From Lamellibrachia satsuma (lineage: Eukaryota; Annelida; Polychaeta; Sabellida; Siboglinidae): DNA of 64,000 bases. The DNA lies in assembly GCA_033239005.1 (NCBI GenBank), contig BSQZ01000005.1:607501-671500 (forward strand), given 5' to 3'. Both the position numbers and the translations under genes were made by a program. How positions within the stretch are numbered: position 1 is the stretch's first letter; each line of letters starts with the position of its first letter. Below, one piece after another: positions 35,804-46,787 of this stretch. The notes beneath the pieces were generated by a model. The model had not been told where the DNA came from. It did no database searches and saw only the letters and a program-made list of their open reading frames with translations.

Positions 35804-37583
35804 TTAATTTAAGTATGAATTAACCGAAATGGTTTTGATTTGACATCCATTTAAAATTCCACTTTGGTAGGAAATAAACCAAACTGAATTTACAGAAAAT
35901 GCTGATATCTCGGTTTGTGATTTTCCTACCGGGTTATTTCATACATGGCACATTTTTATGTTTAAACCAGAAATATGTGTATGTAGTATAAAATAGTACT
36001 TCAGAATACAAAATATTGAAGGAGGTGAAATATTGTGGTGATGATCTAGTGTTGCAGCATGCATGGAAACACCTGTTGTGTCTATGATATGAGACTTCTA
36101 GTATACATATTGACACAATGACTGCTGAAGACAAGAGCAGGAAGTCTGGAACCTACACGGGATGGTCTTGTCTAACTATGTAGATTACTATAAATATCAA
36201 CAAACATTGTTGTATCGGGAGGAGATATTAAAGATTAATGTGCTTCTCGTAGTAAACCAGCCAATCTTATCTGACTGAGTGTTCAGGCTAACAACCAACT
36301 AGACCTTGTGGCTGTAAATGGCATGGTTAGTTGGTAGAAGTGTTTGGGTGAGCTGATTGCAAGGCAGGCTACAGTCTGGGTCTGTGGGGATCTTAAGGCC
36401 CTGATATAAGCAGTCTGGGTTGTAACTGTCCAATTGTGCTCTCTTTGTTGTTCGGTCACCACCAAGATGCTGAAGTTACTTAAAAGCTGCATGAGTCATA
36501 TGTGCGATGTTACATTCAACTGTGTATATGTCAAGATAGCATAAAACGGACTTGAACAATAGGCAAAATAGTAGGGACTGTATTTACTAATTTCAGAAGT
36601 ATTGTCCTCATGAAATTGTATTATTGTAGAACTACTCTTCCTACTTGACATAAAATGTTACTTGATTGATGTAGTTTATTCATGTTAAAGTTGGAAATAA
36701 ACAAGTTGTGGTGAACTAAATGCACAAGAGCTCTGTGTCTAGCACATAGCACGAGTTCCATGGATGTGGACGCAACAGAATCTTGATGTCTGTAAACAAA
36801 GTGTGTAGTTTGTCTCAGTCTGTATGCTTTATTCCTTTGACTGAACTGATATTAATTTGTCTAACAAAAATGCTTCTTTTGTTTCAGGTATGTACAAACT
36901 CTGTTTGAAGTAGAAGAATTAGCTGACAGTGAGTGGCAGCTATGGTTAACATGGGAGCGTGTTCTGGGGTAGTTGCAAGGTATGTATGATTTCACACATG
37001 AAACAAGACATTTGTCACATGATTACCATGTGAATATTGGCTGAATTGTGTCACATGATTAACACGTCTTTGGACAAAATGCTGTTCTATAGTGCGCAGC
37101 ACCAGTGAAACGATTTCTTATTTAACACATAATTTTTCTTAATAAATATCTTCATAAAATTTGGTCAATGTACCTGGTTCATAGTTTCATCTAGAATTGT
37201 GTTCCTGAACATTATGTGAAGATGCTCAAATCTTCACTAGAATGATTTCGTGTCCGTAGTGACATTTCAAATGTAGCATGCGGGTTGTGATAATGCAGCA
37301 GGCTAACTTGATTAAACTCCCAGGCTATCAGGGTTGCCCGTCCTGGAATTCCGATTTCTGCTCCTAACTCCATACAGATTTATGTAACTATATCTAAGGA
37401 TATCTGAAAGAAGTAAGGACTATCTCTTACAAGACTTGTCGGCAGCTATGATAGCTAGGTAACAGGGAGTGGATGTGATAGCCCATTCGAACTTGCTGTT
37501 CCTAAGGTAAATTGGGATATGTTGAGAGCAGGGGGGTCATTGGGAGCAAGGGAAGGGGAAAGAAACAAGAAAATGATGCAGGC
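35804..37583. other. Non-coding DNA with one candidate exon
   Basis: No recognised gene. The candidate exon at 36888-36979 is described separately. Frames at 35934-36134 (-) and 36283-36492 (-) have no recognisable domain. Confidence 0.4.
36888..36979 (+). other. Candidate exon of 92 bp with good splice sites
   Basis: The acceptor is close to ideal: branch-like CTAAC at 36861-36865, a T-rich tract and TTTCAG ending at 36887. The donor CAAG|GTATGT follows 36979. One frame is open for 27 codons from the acceptor, but meets TAG before the donor. A second frame starts at ATG 36942 or 36951 and is open to the donor, giving MVNMGACSGVVA plus two bases. It could be an alternative first coding exon preceded by 5' UTR, or a stop-containing cassette exon. 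Joining exon 2 (phase 1) to it gives a stop after eight residues. Confidence 0.3.
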
Positions 37584-39775
37584 TTAGTCTTTGGTGAGAT
37601 TGTCTAAGTTCTTCCCAGGGTATTCCACAGTTCCCAATGGGAAACAGTTGTTCTTGTCCCTTGGTATGTTTGTGTCTATGATGAGATTGTCTAAGTTCTT
37701 CCCACAAGATCCTACAGTTCCCAGTGGAACATGGTTGATCCTGTCCCTTAGTGTGTTTGTGTCTATGATGAGATTGTCTAAGTTCTTCCCACAAGATCCT
37801 ACAGTTCCCAGTGTGACATGGTTGATCCTGTCCCTTAGTGTGTGGGTGTGTATGATGAGATTGTCTAAGTTCTTCCCACAAGATCCTACAGTTCCCAGTG
37901 TGACATGGTTGATCCTGTCCCTTAGTGTGTGGGTGTGTATGATGAGATTGTCTAAGTTCTTCCCACAAGATCCTACAGTTCCCAGTGTGACACGGTTGAT
38001 CCTGTCCCTTAGTGTGTGGGTTTGTATGATGAGATTGTCTAAGTTCTTCCCACAAGATCCTACAGTTCCCAGTGTGACATGGTTGATCCTGTCCCTTAGT
38101 GTGTGGGTGTGTATGATGAGATTGTCTAAGTTCTTCCCACAAGATCCTACAGTTCCCAGTGTGACACGGTTGATCCTGTCCCTTAGTGTGTGGGTGTGTA
38201 TGATGAGATTGTCTAAGTTCTTCCCACAAGATCCTACAGTTCCCAGTGTGACATGGTTGATCCTGTCCCTTAGTGTGTGGGTTTGTATGATGAGATTGTC
38301 TAAGTTCTTCCCACAAGATCCTACAGTTCCCAGTGTGACATGGTTGATCCTGTCCCTTAGTGTGTGGGTTTGTATGATGAGATTGTCTAAGTTCTTCCCA
38401 CAAGATCCTACAGTTCCCAGTGTGACACGGTTGATCCTGTCCCTTAGTGTGTGGTTGTGTATGATGAGATTGTCTAAGTTCTTCCCACAAGATCCTACAG
38501 TTCCCAGTGTGACATGGTTGATCCTGTCCCTTAGTGTGTGGGTTTGTATGATGAGATTGTCTAAGTTCTTCCCACAAGATCCTACAGTTCCCAGTGTGAC
38601 ATGGTTGATCCTGTCCCTTAGTGTGTGGGTGTCTCTGATGAGATTGTCTAAGCTCTTCCCACAAGATCCTACAGTTCCCAGTGTGACACGGTTGATCCTC
38701 TCCCTTAGTGTGTTTGTGTCTATGATGAGATTGTCTAAGTTCTTCCCACAAGATCCTATAGTTCCCAGTGTGACACGGTTGATCCTCTCCCTAAGTGTGT
38801 TTGTGTCTATGATGAGATTGTCTAAGTTCTTCCCACAAGATCCTACAGTTCCCAGTGTGACACGGTTGATCCTCTCCCTTAGTGTGTGGGTGTCTATGAT
38901 GAGATTGTCTAAGTTCTTCCCACAAGATCCTACAGTTCCCAGTGTGACACGGTTGATCCTCTCCCTTAGTGTGTTTGTGTCTATGATGAGATTGTCTAAG
39001 TTCTTCCCACAAGATCCTACAGTTCCCAGTGTGACACGGTTGATCCTGTCCCTTAGTGTGTGGGTGTCTATGATGAGATTGTCTAAGTTCTTCCCACAAG
39101 ATCCTACAGTTCCCAGTGTGACACGGTTGATCCTCTCCCTTAGTGTGTGGGTGTGTATGATGAGATTGTCTAAGTTCTTCCCACAAGATCCTACAGTTCC
39201 CAGTGTGACACGGTTGATCCTGTCCCTTAGTGTGTGGGTGTCTATGATGAGATTGTCTAAGTTCTTCCCACAAGATCCTACAGTTCCCAGTGTGACACGG
39301 TTGATCCTGTCCCTTAGTGTGTGGGTGTCTATGATGAGATTGTCTAAGTTCTTCCCACAAGATCCTACAGTTCCCAGTGTGACACGGTTGATCCTCTCCC
39401 TTAGTGTGTGGGTGTCTATGATGAGATTGTCTAAGTTCTTCCCACAAGATCCTACAGTTCCCAGTGTGACACGGTTGATCCTGTCCCTTAGTGTGTGGGT
39501 GTCTATGATGAGATTGTCTAAGTTCTTCCCACAAGATCCTACAGTTCCCAGTGTGACACGGTTGATCCTGTCCCTTAGTGTGTGGGTGTCTATGATGAGA
39601 TTGTCTAAGTTCTTCCCACAAGATCCTACAGTTCCCAGTGTGACACGGTTGATCCTGTCCCTTAGTGTGTGGGTGTCTATGATGAGATTGTCTAAGTTCT
39701 TCCCACAAGATCCTACAGTTCCCAGTGTGACACGGTTGATCCTCTCCCTTAGTGTGTTTGTGTCTATGATGAGAT
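37584..39775. repeat. 87-bp minisatellite, 25 units
   Basis: The marker TCTAAGTTCTTCCC begins at 37603 and recurs every 87 bp to 39691, an exact multiple, so 25 units carry no net indel. The first and last units are the most diverged. 87 is divisible by three and the consensus lacks stops in three frames, giving overlapping frames of 734 codons (+), 731 codons (-) and 404 plus 305 codons (-, another frame). Openness in opposite strands at once argues for a repeat artefact rather than protein coding. Left units mostly carry GACATGG and GTGTGTATG or GTTTGTATG. Right units (from about 38670) carry GACACGG and GTGTCTATG. Confidence 0.95.
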
Positions 39776-40989
39776 TCACAGATATAAGTTGCTAATGAAA
39801 GTAGACTGATCGGACAGTTCTTCCCTGGTAGGATGGATGGGGCTGAGGAATGTGAGAGGTTTGGATAGTGTTGGGATCAGGGAAGTGATGCCACTACTCT
39901 ATGTTCCGCTGCTCTCCTGTCACCATGGTAGTTTCCCAGCATCATTAATTGTCATCATATAACATTGGGTGGTGCAGTTTTAGGCTTTCAGGATGACACC
40001 TTCTTTAAGGGTCATGTGTGGGAAGTGTTACTGAAGAAAGCCCAGGCTTCTGGGGTACAAAGGTGGATAGTATGAACATTGAAGCGGTCCAATGCTGGGT
40101 GGATGACATAGATATCATTTATTTAAATTGTGACTTATTTTTTTTACAATATCAGTTGTACATACAAAAAGATTGCAAATTCAAATTTCTTTTTAATTAT
40201 TTATACTCTTATAACAAAGTTTGCATCAAATGGGAAGTATCACAATAACAGCAAGTCTGGAGTATTAACTTCAAAATATTATTATGTTGTAGATACTCTA
40301 AATTGTAAACCCTCTATCCATCAGTAGGTTTGGGAAAACCTTCCAACCCGGTGTCCCATATCTAGAGAGGTAGGAAATGTTGGGACAATTCCTGTCACGG
40401 AGACACAGTATATTACAAATGACATTTGCATTTATGGAGTGTGGTCCAACTTCTACAGGATTGGCCTACGGGGCGTGAGTAATTGACTTCCAACTCCTGA
40501 CCAGCATCTGTCCAAATGTGACAGCACTACCTGTCAACTGTTGCACCCTATAAAGATCATTTCGCTTTGATTGTTCCTCACAAATGTGCAGTGGTCATTA
40601 ACATCAGTGAAAGCAGAGCAGTGTGTATGAACTAATGCATCTTGTGAGGAATACTGAATACTAATGCTGTCACAGTTGTGAAATGTGTTGAACTTGACAA
40701 ATTGGGAAATATATTGCGTTAATGTAGCAAGTTTTTCTGTGTATAAAACGTTCTGTCTCAGATACACACAAAATTTAAACAGTGTTTACCATATAGGTGG
40801 GTGTTGAATTGTGCATGCAAATCACAGTTATCATATAGTCGCAGTAAAATGAGGTAAGATTGGCTGTCATTAGCCTCTTTACTGGTTGGAGGGGCAGTAG
40901 GCTTAATTCTGGGCCCTAACCCTAATCTGACGTTAGCAGCAAAAAAATGTGCCATTTGAGGCCGGGAGGAATTAATGTTGAAAATTTTT
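39776..40989. other. Non-coding DNA, nothing recognised
   Basis: AT-rich. Two telomere-like hexamers (CCCTAACCCTAA) at about 40914-40925 are too few to be meaningful. Confidence 0.4.
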
Positions 40990-41115
40990 TTCACCCTACT
41001 TTGTTCATCCTACTTTGTTCACCCTACTTTGTTCATCCTACTTTGTTCACCCTACCTTGTTCATCCTACTTTGTTCATCCTACTTTGTTCACCCTACTTT
41101 GTTCATCCTACGTTG
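40990..41115 (+). repeat. 14-bp minisatellite, nine units
   Basis: Units TTCACCCTACTTTG and TTCATCCTACTTTG mostly alternate, giving a 28-bp higher-order period. The array is immediately followed by a family C fragment, suggesting expansion at the repeat edge. Confidence 0.95.
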
Positions 41116-41210
41116 TCTGTGTCTCTCGGATGAGACATTAAAAGCCGTAGATCCTCTCTACCTGGTCTCTATGCTGCAGGAAATAAAAGATCCCACTTGG
41201 TGAGTTGATG
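41116..41210 (+). repeat. Dispersed repeat family C, copy 2
   Basis: TCTCTCGGATGAGACATTAA, AAGCCGTAGATCC, CTACCTGGTCTCTATG and AAATAAAAGATCCCACTTGG, in the same order as at 27305-27412. Probably the 3' portion of an old SINE. The class is inferred from resemblance. Confidence 0.5.
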
Positions 41211-43923
41211 TGCAGTGATGTATCTAGGATCTTGTATGGAAGGGGGCCAAAGGCAGGCCAAACTGAGTCACCCATTGGTGGGGCACAACAGAAAAATATG
41301 GAAAAATACAAAGGGGGGGTCATGGCCCAGTGCCTCCTAAATATACCATTGGGCGAATGCGCCCCTAAATATACCATGGTGCATGCATAACCTGTCATGG
41401 ACTCTGTCTATAAACCCACTAACATATAAACTCCTGCATTAGTCCTGGAAAAGGCCTGTTTGTAGTATAAATCATAAGGCATCCTGATCTGGAGACCGTA
41501 TGTGGGTGGTCTTATGCCTGGAGTGATGTCATTCAAGGCAGCACCAGACAGACAAGATTGAAGGACAGACAAGATTGAAGGCAAGATCTGGGCAAGCTGT
41601 GTTGGCCTAATCTGCTGGTATTGATTGGATCCTGATCAGAAGGGTGATAGCATTGACCCCAGGCAGGTTGACAGTTGAGGTGCACAGTCACATGTACTCA
41701 TCAACTTGATCTTTTCAGGCCAAGGCACAATAGATGCGCTGTGGTCAGACAAAAACTGGCGGTGTTTACACATGCCATGTTTGTATCCCCCTTGAAAGGC
41801 ATACAGTTTTATTTTGGCAAACTTGGAATTATGTAAGAGGTGTATGTTAAGTGCCATTCATTCGCTCTTCACCTTAAGATGGCTCGCCCATTGGTTGTCC
41901 ACTGTTTGTTTCTCTCACTTCTGGAAATAGGCAGTTTGGAATTTCCCTGATCAAAACATGTGTTTGTTATTTTATTTGTAGTCACTGGTTTTGATATGTT
42001 TAATAGTAATTCTTGCTTATTGACTCAGGTTCCTGAAAAGTCTCTCTCCTCTCTCTCTCTGTCTCTATCTCTCCCCCCTCTCTCTCCCTCCACCCTCTCT
42101 CCCTTTCCCTATCCCCCTCCTCTCTCCCCCTCCTCTCCCCGCTCCTCTCTCCTCTTCCTCATAGAGGGAAAGAGAAATATAGCATGAAAGAATAAGACAG
42201 ATGAATGAAGCCTGGATTCCAAGCAGTGAGCTGTCAGCAAGAAACCAGCAAGTCAAATAAACCAATAGTGTCATTGAAAGACAACTCACACAGTGAAAAT
42301 AGTTCTAACAGATCTCTCACTCTCTCAACTGCCTCGCTTACATAAATCTCCCTATGCCAGCCGTAGTGGATGTCTAATATGTGGAAACTGAAGGTCAGCC
42401 AGTGATGGGGGAGAATTACGGAAACCAGAATATGATGTAAATGAACAAAAACTTGCGCTGTAGTTGTCCAAGTGTCACAAAGTGCTCAGCTGTAGTACTT
42501 AGATGTGTTGTGGAAACCATGTAAAAGATAAGTTCAACACAAAGTAAGTGCACTTATTTCTAGTCCTAATTCTTATCAGTATTTTTGTGAGCCAACACTT
42601 GATGGTTGAAAAGGCCACTGACATATACAAACGTGTCACTTGGCCTGAGGAAGTTACTGAAGACCCCTGAGGTCAAATACTACAGTAATATGTTAAGGGT
42701 TTCTACAACATGTTTTGCCCCGGTTTGAGGGCCTGCAACTATCTCGTTGTGTTCGAGCAATGTTGGATACATTTAGGAAGTGCCCTTTCCAAAAAAATTT
42801 TAAAAATTTGTATCAACGTTATCCATTGCGTTCAGTATGTACTCAAGTCAACTGACACTGTTTGCATTGAGTTACTAAATGTCTAGATAACATAACGTTT
42901 GATTGTACTATTAACAGCTGACAGTCTCTTCACATGAGGTTTTGATTCCATACTGAAAGAAGAGATAGAATGTTTCCGCATAGCCTACTTCAATTACTGC
43001 ACATGTGGTCCTAATTGCATTTTGAACTGAACAATACCTGTATTGGCTGTAGTAGTTGAAGTGCCTTTGGGAAGTTGCCAGTAGCCTTACAGGGAGGTAG
43101 GTACCCAGAGATTAAACACTTACTTCCCAGCTGAGCCATGTTATGGGGAACCCTTGGGTAGAATCTTGACAGGCAGGCTCAAGATTATGCAATTAGATAC
43201 ACACAAGTAGCCAGTGCTTTACACAGAGAGACCACAGAATGCAATACTCCATTATAAGACCAGTACATAGAGCACACAAGTGACCACATTGATTGGGAGC
43301 AGGGCTTATGGTTTCAGTGTCTCTGACAGCTCCAAGATGGATCTTGACTTCACCAGTCTGTTGGATTGATATGTCTAATTGTTGCTGTGTATAATGTGCT
43401 GTGGTTGTCAGACCAGTGCATGACTAGGTTTAGGATTTGGATGAGAGTTTAGATTAGTGGTTAGGTTTTAGCCTGGTTTACCTGGTTAAGATTAGCGTAA
43501 TAGCTTGAATTAGAGCTATGGTTTAGCCAGTTAGAATTAGGATTAAAGTGCATTAGGGTTACACCAGTATGATGTTGATATGTCCACTCTTGTCTGATGT
43601 TATCTGACTACTTGATCGATATCAGGTAGTGTCTATCCCTGGCATACCGGCACATGTTTTGAAGTATAAAGAATGCAAGGATAGTTAACGTCTTTCCCTG
43701 TCCTTGGCTTCTTTGGACTGGCAGAATCAAGAGTAGTCACTCACAGGTCACTTAGAGATGTGTTCTTTTAGGTGGAGTCCTCCCTCGTCTCTCTTTAGAA
43801 GCCAGTATATGTCATGATTAAGGCATGTGTTGCTGGTTTTGGTGATTAAACTCTGGCAGAGTAAGAGCAACATCAACATAATGTTTAGTATTAACAAACA
43901 AACATAAATCCCATTAGTATCAG
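41211..43923. other. Non-coding DNA, nothing recognised
   Basis: A pyrimidine-rich tract lies at 42038-42165. From about 43440 to 43560 there is a loose TTAG-rich, degenerate telomere-like patch. The stretch at 41217-41395 with TGATGTATCTAGGATCTTG and ATATACCATTGGGCGAATG looks like a dispersed repeat, but no second copy lies in the window. Confidence 0.4.
42038..42165 (+). repeat. CT-rich low-complexity tract
   Basis: CTCT and CCCT runs with few purines. Frames through it are serine/leucine/proline-rich on one strand and arginine/glycine-rich on the other, a composition artefact. Confidence 0.9.
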
Positions 43924-44748
43924 CAGGGTTGAAAAAAATCGTGATTTTTATTAAAACAATTGGATTTTTTTATTTAAATCGGATTTATTTGATTTTTTTA
44001 TTTATTTGATTTTAAAAAATCTGGTTTATAGATATTTATATAGATGTTTAAATTTGTAAACTCTTTCAAACATGTTCTATTTAAATCGATTTGGGTTCTT
44101 GTCTTAACAGAGGGTAATTGATTTTTGCTTATATAAAGACATTAGACAATGTCCACAAGGCCTCACCCCCTGTAGTTGCATAATCTGTCTTGGTAGGAAA
44201 GCATGCTGGGTGTCTGTGGCTGTAGCAGTGCTAATTATTGTTTTCCTATAGGGTGGATTAGCATCTGTCAAGGGCTCTGTGTACTCTAAGGGTCTATAAC
44301 CAGAATACAAACTGGTACAGTATAAAACAACTGAGTCAACATACTGAATTGGTACCAACTAACACAAGCTATAAGTGGACTTTAACTCAGGGCTTCTGTG
44401 TTGAAAAGATACTTCCTCTGGAAGACAAGTTTGTGTGGCTTCACAGCATTCAGAAAGGGAATAGCTCAAACATACACAATGTCATAAAATATTTGACTAT
44501 CAGGCTATCTGTTGACAATTCAGCTACACAAGTGTGCACACTTTGTGTTTTGTATTAAAGACATACAAAACTTTGTTGATCTCGATGCTTGTAAACAATT
44601 ATTTGTGTTAAATTCATATAAATCAGCGATTAAAAAAACAGAAAGTAAAAAAATTAAAATATCATGATTTTTAAAAAAATTTTTGAGTGATTTAAATCAT
44701 GATTTAAATCAATGATTTAAATCAAATGATTTAAATCAAACAACCCTG
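43924..44748. mobile_element. hAT-like non-autonomous transposon
   Basis: A perfect 8-bp target-site duplication AGTATCAG flanks the element (43916-43923 and 44749-44756). The ends are inverted CAGGGTTG and CAACCCTG. 8-bp duplications and short terminal repeats starting CAGGG are hallmarks of hAT elements. Subterminal regions are AT-rich and carry repeated GATTTAAATC palindromes (at least four near the right end), likely transposase sites. The middle (about 44100-44560) has frames of 84 codons (-) and 69 codons (+) without a recognisable dimerisation or BED domain. The 825-bp copy is non-autonomous. Confidence 0.85.
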
Positions 44749-44869
44749 AGTATCAGTAATATTTAACAACAGAATTTTTAATGTGATACTTGTGCTCACC
44801 TTTTCTTAATGAATTACTCATTCATTCGACAGGAAATGAAACAACATTTTGAAGCCAGTTTGTCAGTCA

Positions 44870-44910
44870 ATATTTCGCCATCAAGATAAGATCACTTTTA
44901 TCTTCTTCAG
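44870..44910 (-). other. Hairpin with CTGAAGA...GAAA phrase, possible Penelope-like element trace
   Basis: On the minus strand CTGAAGA (44904-44910) is followed by a stem AGATAA/TTATCT, then GGCGAAATATTG. CTGANGA, stem, GAAA phrases are known from hammerhead motifs in Penelope-like elements. Cleavage-site and stem III elements were not located, so only the phrase and hairpin are claimed. Confidence 0.3.
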
Positions 44911-46787
44911 TACAATTAGCGATCGATCTGTTTTGATACAGGCTGTCATGTCCAATGTATCCTGTCCCTCTGGATAGATCAAGGGGCTATCACTTTCCTG
45001 CTTAATCCACCCTTTTCTGGTACCAGTCTGTCTACAGAACCGCCCCCTTCCTGCTAGCGTCTAATCTGAGCCTACCTCTTCTGTGTTGGGGTGACATTTG
45101 AAATAAGCTGGTTGCATGTTCTAATTGAGCAAATGACATATCATAACAGACTCTGATGGTAACTTGATAGACAGAGAAGACATGTCAAGATGATCAGGAT
45201 GGAAAGGATAAGCAGGTGATTTTTTTCAGTATGGGGAGAGACGCCACTATCAGGATCTGCACAGCTGGACTAAACTGAAATATAATCAAACAATTTTAGA
45301 TACTTTTCTGTGGGACACTATTGCAATGTGGAGATATGAATAGTGTTTTAATTGTTTGTTCACATGAGGAGCTAACTTTAATTTTTACACAGTGACGTAA
45401 AGTACAAATTTAGCAGTTTGTGTTTCATTGTTTATCACTTTATAATACATTTTGTGACATTTGCATATTCTTTTGAATTTTTTTTATATAAATAGTACCT
45501 TAGTTAAAATAACAGCATCATCAGTCATATTCCTAGGGAAACCAGCTAGAATAAAATTTATATAGGATAAATATTTAGTTAAAATAACAGCATCATCAGT
45601 CATATTCCTAGGGAAACCAGCTAGAATAAAATTTATATAGGATAAATATTTAGTTAAAATAACAGTATCATCAGTCATATTCCTATGGAAACCAGCTAGA
45701 ATAAAATTTATATAGGATAAATATTTATATAGGATAAATATTTAGTTAAAATAACAGCATCATCAGTCATATTCCTAGGGAAACCAGCTAGAATAAAATT
45801 TATATAGGATAAATATTTATATAGGATAAATATTTAGTTAAAATAACAGCATCATCAGTCATATTCCTAGGGAAACCAGCTAGAATAAAATTTATATAGG
45901 ATAAATATTTATATAGGATAAATATTCATTGCTCATCTTTCTACTTATCTATGTTTTTATGCAAAATATGGATAATACATTTTGAAAATGTGGATCAGCA
46001 ACAGTTGTATCAACAGATTCGGTAGTTAATTCATATTGCAGAAATGTTATTTTGTTTGCAGTTTTGTTCACCTAACTAGAATTAAAACTGGAGCAGTCTG
46101 ACAAAATGTTTCCATCCTTACCTGTTTGTAACCTTTGGAGCTATTTCTCTGAATGATTTGAAATGTGCATATCACTGACTGGAAAAAAATTATTTTGTGA
46201 AATTTAGAAAATCTGGATTTTGTAAGAAATCCTTAGTAATATATTGCATGTTGCTTGAAATTGAATTCTTATGAACGTTAAATGCGTTTATTGTTATTTT
46301 TATAGATGTCAACAAAGGGATTAAATGGGCCACAGGCCACCCAAATATTTATCCTAGTTGCTTTAAATAGTGTTGTTGACATCCATTTACCTAACAAACA
46401 ACCAGTAACGTTATTAGCCAAACTACACCCAACAATGTATCCTGTTTCGTTTTAATTTGCCCTTGGTGTCTCATTACCAATCAAAGCCTTTCCCTCCAGC
46501 GGCCTTGACTTGGCTTCAATTTCCCACAGTTGACTTCATTTCCCCTGATTGGGCTGTCACCTTTCCTGTTTCTCTTGCTGACGTGGGACACCTTCCTGTA
46601 TCTCTGCTATACACAGTTCCTGGCAATGAGTCAGTAATATAGTATTACCCCTCCACCCCCTTTTATCCCTCCTCCCCTAATCCTCTAAGTTTAAGGTAGA
46701 AGGGAGCATTCTTAAGACTCAAAAAACACAAAACCCACTCACCCTAATGGCAACTATGACAAACTCCACGCACAACTAAACATTGTA
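44911..46787. other. Non-coding DNA with one tandem array
   Basis: Only the array at 45502-45926 is recognised. Confidence 0.4.
45502..45926 (+). repeat. 75/92-bp tandem repeat, five units
   Basis: Units start at 45502, 45577, 45652, 45744 and 45836. The first two have a 75-bp period. The last three carry an extra 17-bp repeat of ATATAGGATAAATATTT at the end, giving a 92-bp period. The change of period within the array records two nested duplication events. Confidence 0.95.

Noticed and set aside
37584..39795. Frames of 734 (+), 731 (-), 404 (-) and 305 (-) codons
   Set aside because: All are readings of an 87-bp tandem repeat whose length is divisible by three. They overlap on opposite strands and begin and end with the array.
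40911..40926. Telomere-like CCCTAACCCTAA
   Set aside because: Only two hexamers are present, which is expected by chance in 64 kb.
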